DNA from: Bradyrhizobium sp. CB2312
GTDB taxonomy: Bacteria > Pseudomonadota > Alphaproteobacteria > Rhizobiales > Xanthobacteraceae
Reading direction: 5' to 3'
Assembly: GCF_029714425.1 (NCBI RefSeq)
Contig: NZ_CP121668.1
Location: 5,973,501-6,037,500 of the forward strand
Length of the DNA: 64,000 bases
Shown here: positions 1-8,483 of the stretch, in pieces
How the letters are laid out: the number at the start of each line of letters is the position of its first letter
How positions within the stretch are numbered: position 1 is the first letter of the stretch
The notes under the pieces: model-generated
Databases searched by the model: none
Seen by the model: the letters and a program-made list of their open reading frames with translations, nothing else
Told to the model about the DNA's origin: nothing
Position numbers and translations under genes: made by a program

Positions 1-1
1 C

Positions 2-1021
2 GCGGTCGGCGTCGGCAAGATGATGAAGGACAAATACGGCACCGACGTCCGCGTGCTGCCCGCAGGCAACGATGTTGCGCGGCTTGCACCGCTACGCGCC
101 AAGCGCGCAGCATCATCGGCGATGGGATCTGGCACCTATTTCGCGCAGGAAGGCGTGTTCGAGTTCGGCGCAAAGGAATGGGGCCCGCAGCCGCTCCAGA
201 TCATGCTCTCGACGGTCGATTGCAATTGCGGTTCGCTTGGCGTCGCAGCCGACACCGGCGTGAAAGAATTGAAAGACCTGAAAGGCAAGCGCGTCGGCTT
301 CGTGGTCGGCTCGCCCGCGCTGAACCAGAATTCCCTCGCGGTGCTCGCCTTCGCCGGCCTGACGCAGAAGGACGTCAAGGCCGTCGAGTTCGCCAGTTAC
401 GGCGCGATGTGGAAAGGCCTGATCAACAACGACGTCGACGCCGCCTTCGGCACCACCATCACCGGCCCCGCCAAGGAAGCCGAGACCTCGCCGCGCGGCC
501 TGATCTGGCCGCCGCTGCCCGCCAAGGACCGGGAGGGCTGGGCGCGGATGCAGAAGGTCGGCTCGTTCTTCTTCCCGCAAGTCGCGACCTGCGGCGCCGG
601 CATCTCGCCCGACAAGCCGGTCGAGCTCGGCAACTACCCCTACCCGATCTTCGTCGCCTACGCCTCGCAACCGGCTGACCAGGTCTATGCGATGACGAAA
701 GCGATGATCGCGAATTACGATGCCTACAAGGACTCCGCGCCCGGCGCCGGCGGTCTCGCCGCCGACCGCCAGACCAAGAACTGGGTGGTGCCGGTGCATC
801 CCGGCGCGGTGAAGGCGCTGAAGGAAGCCGGCCAATGGTCGGATGCGCAGGAGGCGCACAACAACAAGCTGTTCAAGCGGCAGGAAGTGCTCGCTGCCGC
901 CTGGACGGAGTACGGCAAGTCCAATCCGCCGTCGGACGACAAGGCTTTCCTCGACGGCTGGATGAAGGCGCGCGCGGCGGCGTTGGCGAAAGCCGACATG
1001 CCGAACGGGTTCGAGGATTAG
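2..1021 (+). CDS. TAXI-family TRAP transporter substrate-binding protein (5' end outside window)
   Basis: This is the periplasmic substrate-binding subunit of a TRAP transporter of the TAXI type. The reading frame is open from base 2, so the N-terminus and signal peptide lie outside the window and about 339 residues are visible. The order of blocks fits the NMT1/TAXI fold: a VDCNCGSLGVAADTG segment, LKDLKGKRVGFVVGSPA, then a GAMWKGLINNDVDAAFG block. The fused permease follows on the same strand after a repeat-bearing spacer of about 240 bases, which supports one uptake system. TAXI proteins of known ligand often bind glutamate or glutamine, and a glutaminase lies just downstream, so that substrate is a reasonable inference. 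The family call is firm and the ligand is not. Confidence 0.88.
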   Translation, partial: AVGVGKMMKDKYGTDVRVLPAGNDVARLAPLRAKRAASSAMGSGTYFAQEGVFEFGAKEWGPQPLQIMLSTVDCNCGSLGVAADTGVKELKDLKGKRVGFVVGSPALNQNSLAVLAFAGLTQKDVKAVEFASYGAMWKGLINNDVDAAFGTTITGPAKEAETSPRGLIWPPLPAKDREGWARMQKVGSFFFPQVATCGAGISPDKPVELGNYPYPIFVAYASQPADQVYAMTKAMIANYDAYKDSAPGAGGLAADRQTKNWVVPVHPGAVKALKEAGQWSDAQEAHNNKLFKRQEVLAAAWTEYGKSNPPSDDKAFLDGWMKARAAALAKADMPNGFED

Positions 1022-1061
1022 CGCGAGATGGGCTCGTTCGATGCTACGCGCGAAGTGCGCT

Positions 1062-1178
1062 CCCTCCCCCGCTTGCGGGGGAGGGTTGGGGAGAGGGCGT
1101 CTCCACGGCGGGATTCCCCCAGAGCAGAGAGCCCTCACCCGGCGCTGCGCGCCGACCTCTCCCGCAAGCGGGAGAGGT
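1062..1178. repeat. Palindromic intergenic repeat pair
   Basis: Two perfect 11-bp stems lie in the gap between the TRAP binding protein and the permease. The first pairs 1062-1072 with 1075-1085 around TT. The second pairs 1155-1165 with 1168-1178 around AA. The two units are related and lie in opposite orientation, as in REP/BIME elements of alphaproteobacteria. The position between a binding protein and its permease could lower downstream expression, but that is only inferred. Confidence 0.75.
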
Positions 1179-1258
1179 TGAGGAGCCCGCGGCCCAACCG
1201 CTTCAACCAACTGCCATTCGCTTAGTCGGTATTTAGCAGCCCACGCGCGGGGTCGATC

Positions 1259-3331
1259 ATGTCTGTTTCCACCAACACCGACCCGCAAGCACAAGCCAAG
1301 CGCGTCGTGTTCGACGATCCGCACGGCGCGGCCGGCAACATGCAGGAGGCCGAAGTCACCCGCGTCCGCACATTGCGCGGCGCCTGGCGCTGGACGCTGA
1401 TCGTCGCGACCGCGGCGACCATCCTGCTCTGCATCAACCAGCAATTCTCGCTGCGCTTCTTCATCGGCTATACCCAGCTCAACACGGAGTATTTCTATCT
1501 CCTGATTGCGCTGATGTTGCCGTTCACGTTCCTGATCTTCCCGGGCACCAAACGGGCGCCGCTCGACCGCATTCCCTGGTATGACCTCGTCTTCTTCGTC
1601 GTGACCATCGCCGCCGCGCTGCTGTTGATGTCGAACGTGCGCAAGGCGGCTGAGGCCGGCTGGGAATTCGGCGGCGCGCCGAACACCGTGATCGCGGCAG
1701 GCCTCGTGATGTGGGTCATGCTGATGGAGGCGCTGCGCCGCACCGGCGGCTGGAGCCTGCTGCTGAGCGTACTGCCCTTCACCGTCTACCCGCTGTTCGC
1801 GGAGGCCGGTTGGCTCGGGCCGTTCCGCGGCACACAGTCGACGCTGGAGCAGGCCACCGCCTATCACGTGCTCTCGGGCGAGAGCCTGCTCGGCATTCCG
1901 ATCCAGGCGTTCGCCGACACCGTGATCGGCTTCCTCGTGTTCGGCACCGCGTTGATGATGACCGGGGCCGGCAAGTTCTTCATCAACCTCGCCTTCGCGC
2001 TGTGCGGCACCTTCCGTGGCGGCGCGGCCAAGGTCTGCATCTTTGCCAGCGGCCTGCTCGGCATGATGTCGGGCTCCATCATCTCCAACGTGCTGACCGC
2101 CGGCACCATGACCATCCCGGTCATGAAGAAGAGCGGCTTCCGCGCCTCCTATGCCGGCGCGATCGAGGCCTGCGCCTCGACCGGCGCGGTGCTGGCGCCG
2201 CCGGTGATGGGTGCGACCGCCTTCGTGATCGCGCAGTTCCTCAATGTCAGCTACGCCGATGTCGCGATCGCCGCGATCATTCCGGCCGCGCTCTATTATG
2301 TCGGCCTGTTCATGCAGGTCGATGCCTATGCCGCCCGCCACGGACTGAAGGGTATTCCGCGCGCCGAGCTGCCGCGGATCATGGATACCATCAAGGACGG
2401 CTGGTACTACGTCTTCGTGATCGCGCTCCTGATCGTGATGCTGCTCTATTTCAAGCGCGAGAGCCACGCGCCGTTCTACGCGACCGCGCTGCTGCTGGTA
2501 CTCAACCAGTTCTTCTCCAAGGACACGCGCTGGACGCTCGGCACGATCGGCAAATTCCTCGAGGTCAACGGCCGCACCTTCGTCGAGCTCGTCGGCATCC
2601 TCGCCGGCTGTGGCCTCCTGATCGGGGCGTTCTCGATGACCGGCGTGGTGTCGAGCCTTGCCAACGACCTCCTGCACATCGCCGGCGACAATCCGTTCCT
2701 GCTGCTCGGCATGTGTGCCCTCACCAGCCTGATCCTCGGCCTCGGGCTGACGACCACGGCCTGCTACATCTTCCTCGCCATCCTGGTCGCGCTGGCGCTG
2801 GAGAAGCTCGGGCTCAACAAGATGGCCGTGCACATGTTCATCTTCTACTGGGGCATGCTGTCCTCGATCACTCCTCCGGTCGCGATCGCATCGTTCGCGG
2901 CTGCTGGCATTGCCGGTTCGCCGGCGATGAAGACCGGCTGGGAATCGATGTGGGTCGGCAGCATCATCTACTTCATCCCGTTCTTCTTCGTGCTCAATCC
3001 CGCGCTGGTGCTGCAAGGGCCAAGCCCTTATCTCGCCGGCCTCGGCCTGATGGGGCTCGCCGCGTTCGGCACGCTGTTCATCTGCGGCGGTATCCAGGGC
3101 TACCAGGCCTTTGTCGGCGATCTTCGCGGCACAGGATTGTTGGAATGGCCGATCCGCGTGCTGCTGGTGATCGGCGGCTTCGTGGTCGCGACGCCAGGCG
3201 GCGGGATCATGCCGCTGACGCAGATGCAGATCACACTGCTTGGCCTCGCCATCCTGGTACCCACGGTGTTGATCGCCCTGCTGCTGGTCCGGCGACAGGC
3301 CATGGTTCCTGACGGGTTGCGCGCGCCCTGA
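1259..3331 (+). CDS. TRAP transporter fused permease (4TM/12TM)
   Basis: The 690-residue integral membrane protein joins the small and large TRAP permease subunits in one chain, as is usual for TAXI systems. After a hydrophilic start of about 45 residues there are many hydrophobic spans. The DctM-type core shows the GLLGMMSGSIISNVLTAG segment (about residues 260-285), and a second similar half ends with a SSITPPVAIASFAAAGIAG block. It would use the sodium or proton gradient to import the ligand delivered by the upstream binding protein. The ATG at 1259 is preceded by a short spacer after the repeat pair. The glutaminase gene starts 21 bases after its stop, which suggests co-transcription. Confidence 0.93.
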   Translation: MSVSTNTDPQAQAKRVVFDDPHGAAGNMQEAEVTRVRTLRGAWRWTLIVATAATILLCINQQFSLRFFIGYTQLNTEYFYLLIALMLPFTFLIFPGTKRAPLDRIPWYDLVFFVVTIAAALLLMSNVRKAAEAGWEFGGAPNTVIAAGLVMWVMLMEALRRTGGWSLLLSVLPFTVYPLFAEAGWLGPFRGTQSTLEQATAYHVLSGESLLGIPIQAFADTVIGFLVFGTALMMTGAGKFFINLAFALCGTFRGGAAKVCIFASGLLGMMSGSIISNVLTAGTMTIPVMKKSGFRASYAGAIEACASTGAVLAPPVMGATAFVIAQFLNVSYADVAIAAIIPAALYYVGLFMQVDAYAARHGLKGIPRAELPRIMDTIKDGWYYVFVIALLIVMLLYFKRESHAPFYATALLLVLNQFFSKDTRWTLGTIGKFLEVNGRTFVELVGILAGCGLLIGAFSMTGVVSSLANDLLHIAGDNPFLLLGMCALTSLILGLGLTTTACYIFLAILVALALEKLGLNKMAVHMFIFYWGMLSSITPPVAIASFAAAGIAGSPAMKTGWESMWVGSIIYFIPFFFVLNPALVLQGPSPYLAGLGLMGLAAFGTLFICGGIQGYQAFVGDLRGTGLLEWPIRVLLVIGGFVVATPGGGIMPLTQMQITLLGLAILVPTVLIALLLVRRQAMVPDGLRAP

Positions 3332-3352
3332 TTGCGTTGCACAAGTGGGGCG

Positions 3353-5200
3353 ATGAAACCGCTCTCGCCCGCCGCCACCGCCTGGACGCGTTCGAAACCG
3401 CCTTTGCTGCGGTTTCTGGACAATTGCCTCAACGAATTCTCTGCCGAAACATCGGGCAATGTCGCCGACTACATTCCCGAGCTGAGCAAGGCCGACCCTG
3501 CCTATTTCGGCATCAGCCTCGCCACGCTGGACGGCCATGTCTACGAGGTCGGCGACAGCCAGGTGCCCTTCACCATCCAGTCAATGTCGAAGCCGTTCGT
3601 GTTCGCGCTGGCGCTGGACCTGCTCGGCGCGAGCAAGATCGAGAGCGCGATCGGCGTCGAGCCGTCGGGCGATCCCTTCAACTCGATCCGGCTCAACTCG
3701 GAGAACCACCCGTTCAACCCGATGGTCAATGCCGGCGCGATCGCCTGCACCGGACTGATCTACGACAGCAGGGGCACTGACGCCTTCGAGCAGATCCGTG
3801 CCGCGCTCGGCCGTTTTGCGGGACGCGACCTCGCCGTGGACGAGGCTGTCTACACCTCCGAGAGCCAGACCGGCGACCGCAACCGCGCCATCGCCTATCT
3901 GCTCAAGACCAATGCGGTAATCTCCGACAATGTCGCAGGCGTCCTCGACGTCTATTTCCGGCAATGCGCGGTGCTGGTCACCGCGCGCGACATCGCGGTG
4001 ATGGCGGCGACGCTCGCCAATCGCGGCGTCAATCCGGTCACGGGCGAGCAGGTGCTGACGCCGTACGCGATCTCGCGCACGCTGTCGGTGATGACGTCGT
4101 CGGGCATGTACGACTATGCCGGCGAATGGATCTACCGGATCGGCATCCCCGCCAAGAGCGGCGTCGGCGGCGGCATTCTGGCCGCGCTCCCTGCCCGCCT
4201 TGGCCTCGGCAGCTATTCGCCAAGGCTCGACAAGCACGGCAACAGCGTGCGCGGCATCAAGGTCTGCGAGGCGTTATCCTCGCATTACGATTTGCACATG
4301 CTCAACCGCAGCGACGATGCGCGCAACGCGGTCATTGCCGACTACGACATCGGCAAGAGCCCGTCTCGCCGCGTCCGCCGCCCGCAGGAACGCGAGATTT
4401 TGGCCGCGCACGAGCAGGAGGTGCGGATCATCGAGCTGGTCGGCACGCTGTCGCTGTCGGCGGTCGATTACGTCTCGCGACGGCTTGCGGGACGGCCGCG
4501 CCCGCAAATCGTGATCTTCGACCTGCACCGCGTCACCTCCACCACCCGCGCCGGCGCGCGGCTGGTGGCAGAGGCGTTCGAAGAGCTCGCCGCACTGAAC
4601 GTCACGGTGGTGCTGTCAGGCGTCAGGCGTGCGTCGAAGGAGTGGAATACGTTGCGGGAGTGGACGGCGGAGCTGAAGAACGTCCGCGACTTCTACCTGC
4701 TCGACACCGCGATCGAATGGGCCGAAGACCAGATCGTCTACCGCTATGGCGGCTCGATCGATTTCCACGAGACCACCGAGCTGGACGAGCAGCCGCTGCT
4801 GGCCGGGCTCAGCGCGGAAGAGCTGACCGACCTCGCCTCGATCTGCACGATCCGGACTTTTCAGTCCGGCGCGAAGATCATCACGACGGGCGATCCGGCC
4901 GCCTCCCTGTTCTTCCTGCGCAGCGGCGCGGTGCATGTCACCCTGCCCGACGGCGTCCGGCTGGCGACGCTCACGGCCGGCATGGCCTTCGGCGAAATGG
5001 CGCTGCTGGAGCCGACGCGCTCGGCCGACGTGTTCGCAGACATGGCGGCGACCGCGTACGAAGTGCAGCTGAAGGACTTTGAGCGTTTCCGCAGGCAGCA
5101 CCCGCGCGCCAGCGAGCGCGTCATGCGCAACCTCGCGCAGCTGCTCGCCGACCGCCTGATCGTCGCCAATGCCAAGGTGGATATTCTGACGTCGACATAG
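3353..5200 (+). CDS. glsA: Glutaminase A with C-terminal STAS and cyclic-nucleotide-binding domains
   Basis: Residues 1 to about 310 form a glutaminase (glutamine to glutamate plus ammonia) with the serine-lysine pair in SMSK (S77, K80), the NPMVNAGAI block and the SGVGGGI block. Residues about 355-455 look like a STAS domain (RIIELVGTLSLSAVDYV, then IVIFDLHRV). Residues about 480-580 form a cyclic-nucleotide-binding domain with the FGEMALLEPTRSADV phosphate-binding cassette. Free-standing glutaminases are about 300-330 residues, so half of this 615-residue protein is regulatory. A TTG at 3332 is in frame, but the ATG at 3353 is the simpler start. It follows the TRAP permease closely. Enzyme function is well supported; control by a nucleotide is inferred. 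Confidence 0.92.
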   Translation: MKPLSPAATAWTRSKPPLLRFLDNCLNEFSAETSGNVADYIPELSKADPAYFGISLATLDGHVYEVGDSQVPFTIQSMSKPFVFALALDLLGASKIESAIGVEPSGDPFNSIRLNSENHPFNPMVNAGAIACTGLIYDSRGTDAFEQIRAALGRFAGRDLAVDEAVYTSESQTGDRNRAIAYLLKTNAVISDNVAGVLDVYFRQCAVLVTARDIAVMAATLANRGVNPVTGEQVLTPYAISRTLSVMTSSGMYDYAGEWIYRIGIPAKSGVGGGILAALPARLGLGSYSPRLDKHGNSVRGIKVCEALSSHYDLHMLNRSDDARNAVIADYDIGKSPSRRVRRPQEREILAAHEQEVRIIELVGTLSLSAVDYVSRRLAGRPRPQIVIFDLHRVTSTTRAGARLVAEAFEELAALNVTVVLSGVRRASKEWNTLREWTAELKNVRDFYLLDTAIEWAEDQIVYRYGGSIDFHETTELDEQPLLAGLSAEELTDLASICTIRTFQSGAKIITTGDPAASLFFLRSGAVHVTLPDGVRLATLTAGMAFGEMALLEPTRSADVFADMAATAYEVQLKDFERFRRQHPRASERVMRNLAQLLADRLIVANAKVDILTST

Positions 5201-5261
5201 TGCGGCTGAAGCTCTTCATCTTTTCGCGTTGAGGAAATGTGGCCGCACACTCACGCTGGGT

Positions 5262-5347
5262 CGTCATGCCCGGGCCTGTCCCGGGCATCCACGTTCTTCG
5301 TGCTGCGTGGCAAGACGTGGATGGCCGGGACAAGCCCGGCCATGACG
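5262..5347. repeat. Palindromic intergenic repeat
   Basis: The element starts with CGTCATGCCCGGGC and ends with GCCCGGCCATGACG, so the outer ends form a long imperfect inverted repeat with inner complementary segments. It sits in the space between the convergent glutaminase and MazG-like genes. Similar ends recur at 8357-8454, 21711-21797 and 39274-39374. The rest of the 5201-5421 gap shows no gene. Confidence 0.7.
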
Positions 5348-5421
5348 CTGTGGAGACTGACGGTGCCCCAGCGTACATTTTATATGCGCCAACTCTAACA
5401 GCGGCCCAACTCACAGCGGCT

Positions 5422-5730
5422 CTAGCGGCTCGCCGCTTCGCTCAGCCGCCGCTTGATCTTCGCCGCGCTTGCCTCGAGCAATTTGGATGGCTGCTGGCCG
5501 GTCGCAGCGCACAGGCAGGCCCAGTAGTAGATGACATCGCCGAGCTCATCGACGAGGCCGGCTTTGTCGAGCCAGTCATCGCGCAGCAGCTTCTTGATGT
5601 GGTCGGCGACCTCGCCGGATTCGCCGGCGAGGCCGAGGCCGAGATAGGACAGCCGCTCGTTGGACGGATGCTCATCGACCTTGGCAATGCTCGCGGCCCA
5701 GACCGCATATTCATCGATCGTCATGAGCAT
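5422..5730 (-). CDS. MazG-like nucleotide pyrophosphohydrolase
   Basis: The 102-residue protein has the all-alpha NTP pyrophosphohydrolase pattern: AGESGEVADHIKK followed about 20 residues later by LVDELGDVIYY, giving the acidic EExxE...ExxD metal-binding set. Such small single-domain members hydrolyse nucleoside triphosphates to monophosphates, often to clear abnormal nucleotides. The length matches the single-domain MazG-like group, not the 260-residue MazG. A second in-frame ATG lies two codons in. The gene ends opposite the glutaminase. The next gene upstream on this strand is the decarboxylase-family gene 19 bases away, so the two may form a pair. Confidence 0.82.
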   Translation of the reverse strand: MLMTIDEYAVWAASIAKVDEHPSNERLSYLGLGLAGESGEVADHIKKLLRDDWLDKAGLVDELGDVIYYWACLCAATGQQPSKLLEASAAKIKRRLSEAASR

Positions 5731-5749
5731 CCCTCGCTGCGGATTTGGA

Positions 5750-6277
5750 TCAGCCCACCACTTCGTTGACGGGCTGGAGATCGATCTCGAACGTCTCCAG
5801 GAATTTTGACGTCATGATGTAGAAGCCGACCGAGAGCTGAAGCTCGACCAGCGCGGCCGGCGTCAGTTTCGACGCGATCGCCTTGAAGGTGGCGTCCGTC
5901 GGCTTCCTCAGCTTGACGATCTCGTCGGTGAAGGCGAGTGCGGCGCGCTGCACCTCATTGAAGCAGGTCGCAGCCTGCCAGTTCTCGAGCGCCTCGTTCT
6001 GCTCGTCGGTGACGCCGACATTCTTGCCGATGCGCTTGTGCGCGACGATCTCGTACGGCGCCTCGCACAGGATGCCGGTGCGGGTGATCGCAAGCTCGCG
6101 CACGACCGGATCGAGCTCGCCCTTGTGGCGGATCGCGCCGCCGAGGCGGCAGTACTGCTCAAAATAGCTCGGTGAATGCGCCATCATCCGGAAGATGTTG
6201 GCGTGGCGGTTCTTGTCGAGGATTTCGCGGGTGCGATCGGATGCGTTGACCGGATCGCTATAGAGGATGCGGGCCAT
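5750..6277 (-). CDS. Carboxymuconolactone decarboxylase-family protein
   Basis: The 175-residue protein belongs to the CMD/AhpD-like all-helical fold. The typical signature is visible: RELAITRTGILCEAPYEIVAHKRIG, with the Glu and His spaced as in the family (APYE, then VAH). A single Cys (ILC) lies in this helix, but there is no CxxC pair, so a peroxidase-type AhpD role is unlikely. Members of this group act on aromatic lactones or are of unknown function. Start: ATG at 6277 with a purine-rich stretch upstream. The family is clear; the substrate is unknown. Confidence 0.8.
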   Translation of the reverse strand: MARILYSDPVNASDRTREILDKNRHANIFRMMAHSPSYFEQYCRLGGAIRHKGELDPVVRELAITRTGILCEAPYEIVAHKRIGKNVGVTDEQNEALENWQAATCFNEVQRAALAFTDEIVKLRKPTDATFKAIASKLTPAALVELQLSVGFYIMTSKFLETFEIDLQPVNEVVG

Positions 6278-6548
6278 GATTTTCCTGAAGATTTCCCTAA
6301 GCCTTTGATGCTTTTTGTCATTAGCGGCGAATATTGCCCAAAACTCTATTCTTGCGCGACCGCAGGAGCAACATCATCGAGTCAAATTGCCGCCGCATTG
6401 CTGATCGACCTTGGCACAGTCGATATTCGCCGCGTGGGGACAAATCGCGGCGGATACTCGCAAGGGGTGTTCCGAGTAAAAACAATTGGCCGTCGATTGC
6501 GCTAACCACGCATCGATGAGTCACGCCCAAGTCTAGGGAGAAAAAGGC

Positions 6549-6650
6549 ATGAAGGAAGCCACCAAGGGGGCGGCCTCGGGAGCGCTCGCGCATATGCTGG
6601 CGGTGACGGCGATGCTCGTCATCGCCAGCATATTGTTCTACGGGCGTTAG
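6549..6650 (+). CDS. 33-residue single-span membrane peptide
   Basis: A short frame begins with ATG at 6549, a TAGGGAG ribosome-binding sequence lies about 8 bases upstream, and TAG ends at 6648-6650. The product starts with a charged, small-residue N-terminus (MKEATKGAASGALAH) followed by one hydrophobic span (MLAVTAMLVIASILFYG) and a final Arg. This is the typical layout of a bacterial small membrane protein. It stands alone between a leftward gene and a pair of repeats, with about 270 bases of gene-free DNA upstream that could hold its promoter. No function can be assigned. The good ribosome-binding site and the clean hydrophobic span argue that it is real. Confidence 0.55.
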   Translation: MKEATKGAASGALAHMLAVTAMLVIASILFYGR

Positions 6651-6672
6651 TTGCGTTGAGTTTGAGTGTTTT

Positions 6673-6839
6673 CGTCGTTCCGGGGTGGCGTCTCGCACAG
6701 CGCCAGGCCCAGAATCCCGTTCCAGGTTCGGTCCGTTAGGACCGCCCCCGAATGACGAATCAGGCTAAGGCCTCGTTCCGACGAAAGCGGGATGGGGCTT
6801 TAGTCTCGCAGCCCGGATTGGCTGCGCTCCATCCGGGCT
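6673..6839. repeat. Two palindromic intergenic repeats
   Basis: A first element runs from CGTCGTTCCGGGG near 6673 to CCCCCGAATGACG near 6757, with complementary ends. A second, shorter one pairs AGCCCGGAT (6810-6818) with ATCCGGGCT (6831-6839) around a GC-rich loop. Both fall between the small membrane peptide and the DUF35 gene. Confidence 0.6.
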
Positions 6840-6856
6840 ACGATATCCAAGTCCCA

Positions 6857-7210
6857 CTATTTATGTTTTGCAAAGAACGGCACGAGCTTTCCGGCGAACG
6901 GCCTGAAGCTCGCGACGACCGAATCGCCGATGGCGAGATCGTTCTCGCCGTGCGCCATCATGAGAAAGCCCTCGGCGCAATCGACCAGCAGGAGGTTATA
7001 CGGCACATGCGCGCGCGTCTCGGGCGTCGCGGCGCGGCAGACGAGAGAGGTCGCATAGACCCTGCCCTTGCCGCTGGCGCGTTGCTCGCGCGGATCGGAC
7101 GCACCGCAAGCCGCGCAGAAGGCGCGGTGGAAATATTGGACGTGCCCGCATGCGGTGCAGGTCTGGTAGGTGATGACCTCTTCGCCTTTGGTCCAGTCGG
7201 CCAGACTCAT
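6857..7210 (-). CDS. DUF35 zinc-ribbon/OB-fold protein
   Basis: The 117-residue protein has a rubredoxin-like zinc ribbon with Cys18, Cys21, Cys32 and Cys35 (CTAC...FCAAC), then an OB-fold that includes GKGRVYATSLVCRA. DUF35 proteins partner thiolase-fold enzymes and acyl-CoA dehydratases and often bind acyl-CoA. The ATG overlaps the stop codon of the thiolase-fold gene (ATGA), so the two are translationally coupled. A longer frame on this strand continues upstream to 8362, but that part only shadows the partner gene. Together with its partner it resembles the aldolase pair known from steroid side-chain degradation. Confidence 0.85.
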   Translation of the reverse strand: MSLADWTKGEEVITYQTCTACGHVQYFHRAFCAACGASDPREQRASGKGRVYATSLVCRAATPETRAHVPYNLLLVDCAEGFLMMAHGENDLAIGDSVVASFRPFAGKLVPFFAKHK

Positions 7211-8343
7211 CGCACCCGCTCCAGGAACATGCTGACATGGGACGACAGCACGCCGCCGTCGCCGTGCAAGAGCGCGATCGAGGCATCGCGCACCTGACGA
7301 TTCGCCGCCCGCCCCGTCATCTGCAAATGCGCTTCGACCAGATGCGCCATGGCGCCGCCGACGCCGCAATGGCCGTAGCTGAGCAGCCCGCCATGGGTGT
7401 TGAGCGGCATCGCGCCGTCCCGGCTGAAATGGCCTGATCGCACACGGGCAGCCGCCTCGCCGCGGCCGGCAAGGCCGAGGTCTTCCAGCAGCATCGCGAG
7501 CGTGATGGTGAAGCTGTCGTAGATCGCGGCGTAACGCACGTCGGAGATCGCAAGGCCCGTGGCCGCCTTGGCGCGCGCGATCGAGATTTCGGCGCCGAGC
7601 TCGCTCAGCGCCGGCGCGGCCGTGACATGCTGATGGGTGTGTGCCTGGGCACACCCGCGGATGCGGACGCCAGCCCCGCCGGTCCGCTCGCGGCTGATGA
7701 CGAACGCGGCGCCGCCATCGGACACCGGGCAGCAATCCAGCAGCTTGAGCGGCATCGCCACCGGCTTGGAGGCCATGACGTCGGCGACCGTGATGGGATC
7801 GTGGAATTGCGCGCCGGGATGGGTGCAGGCGTGGGCGCGCATCAGCACGGCGAACTCGGCGAGGTCTTCTTCGGTCGCGCCGTATTCGTGCATGTAGCGC
7901 GTGGCGACGAGACCGTAATAGGCGGGAATGGTCGGCCCCAGCGGCACCTCGTAGTCGGGATGTCCGACCTGCGCCAGCGCCTGGATCGAGGCGTCGCGGC
8001 TCTGCCCGGTGAGGCGGTTCTCCCCGGCGACGACGAGCACATTGCGTGCAACGCCTGCATGAACGAGGTGATGGGCGAGCATCGTCATCGCAAGGCCCGT
8101 GGCGCCGCCGACCTGCACGGCATGGGCGTAGGATGGGCGAATGCCAAAATGCTCGGCGAACACGGTCGCCAGCATGATGTGCGGTGAGACGGTGGAGTAG
8201 CCGCAGAGGATGCCGTCGATCTCGGCGCGCCTGAGGCCGGCGTCGTCGAGCGCGAGTTGCGCGGCCTTGCTCATCAGGTCGAGCGAGGATGAGCCTTCGT
8301 GCTTGCCGAAAGGTGTGAGGCCGACGCCGGTGATGAAGCTCAT
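7207..8343 (-). CDS. Thiolase-fold protein lacking the nucleophilic Cys (Ltp2-like aldolase candidate)
   Basis: The 378-residue protein has the SCP2-thiolase fold: an N-terminal TGVGLTPFGKHEG start and a C-terminal NTHGGLLSYGHCGVGG block that keeps the GH motif. Where a thiolase has Cys (ENACATG in the thiolase at 10140-11309), this protein reads AVQVGGATG, so the acyl-accepting Cys is missing. Thiolase homologues with this loss and a DUF35 partner include Ltp2, which works as an aldolase on a CoA ester. The stop overlaps the DUF35 start. The most likely role is C-C bond cleavage on an acyl-CoA, not classical thiolysis. The substrate cannot be read from the sequence. Confidence 0.82.
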   Translation of the reverse strand: MSFITGVGLTPFGKHEGSSSLDLMSKAAQLALDDAGLRRAEIDGILCGYSTVSPHIMLATVFAEHFGIRPSYAHAVQVGGATGLAMTMLAHHLVHAGVARNVLVVAGENRLTGQSRDASIQALAQVGHPDYEVPLGPTIPAYYGLVATRYMHEYGATEEDLAEFAVLMRAHACTHPGAQFHDPITVADVMASKPVAMPLKLLDCCPVSDGGAAFVISRERTGGAGVRIRGCAQAHTHQHVTAAPALSELGAEISIARAKAATGLAISDVRYAAIYDSFTITLAMLLEDLGLAGRGEAAARVRSGHFSRDGAMPLNTHGGLLSYGHCGVGGAMAHLVEAHLQMTGRAANRQVRDASIALLHGDGGVLSSHVSMFLERVR

Positions 8344-8356
8344 GGTGTATCCCCGC

Positions 8357-8454
8357 CGTCATTCCGGGGCGCGCGCAGCGCGAGCCCGGAATCCATACTC
8401 CCGATCGTGGTTATGGATTCCGGGCTCGCGACTTCGTCGCGCCCCGGAATGACG
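8357..8454. repeat. Palindromic intergenic repeat
   Basis: The ends CGTCATTCCGGGGCGCG and CGCGCCCCGGAATGACG are exact inverse complements, and inner segments (AGCCCGGAATCCATA and TATGGATTCCGGGCT) also pair. The element can fold into one long hairpin between the CoA-transferase stop and the thiolase-fold gene start. Confidence 0.75.
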
Positions 8455-8483
8455 GATGAGAGAGTCATCGCCATCTCTTCCCC

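Noticed and set aside
113..3538. Very long minus-strand open frame (over 1100 codons) opposite the TRAP genes
   Set aside because: It is antisense to three well-recognised genes, rich in Arg, Glu, His and Gln, without any domain. High-GC coding DNA often leaves such a frame open.
6857..8362. Single 501-residue protein made of a thiolase-region part and DUF35
   Set aside because: The first 380 residues are the wrong frame of the thiolase-fold gene. The true DUF35 start is the ATG at 7210, overlapping the thiolase stop.
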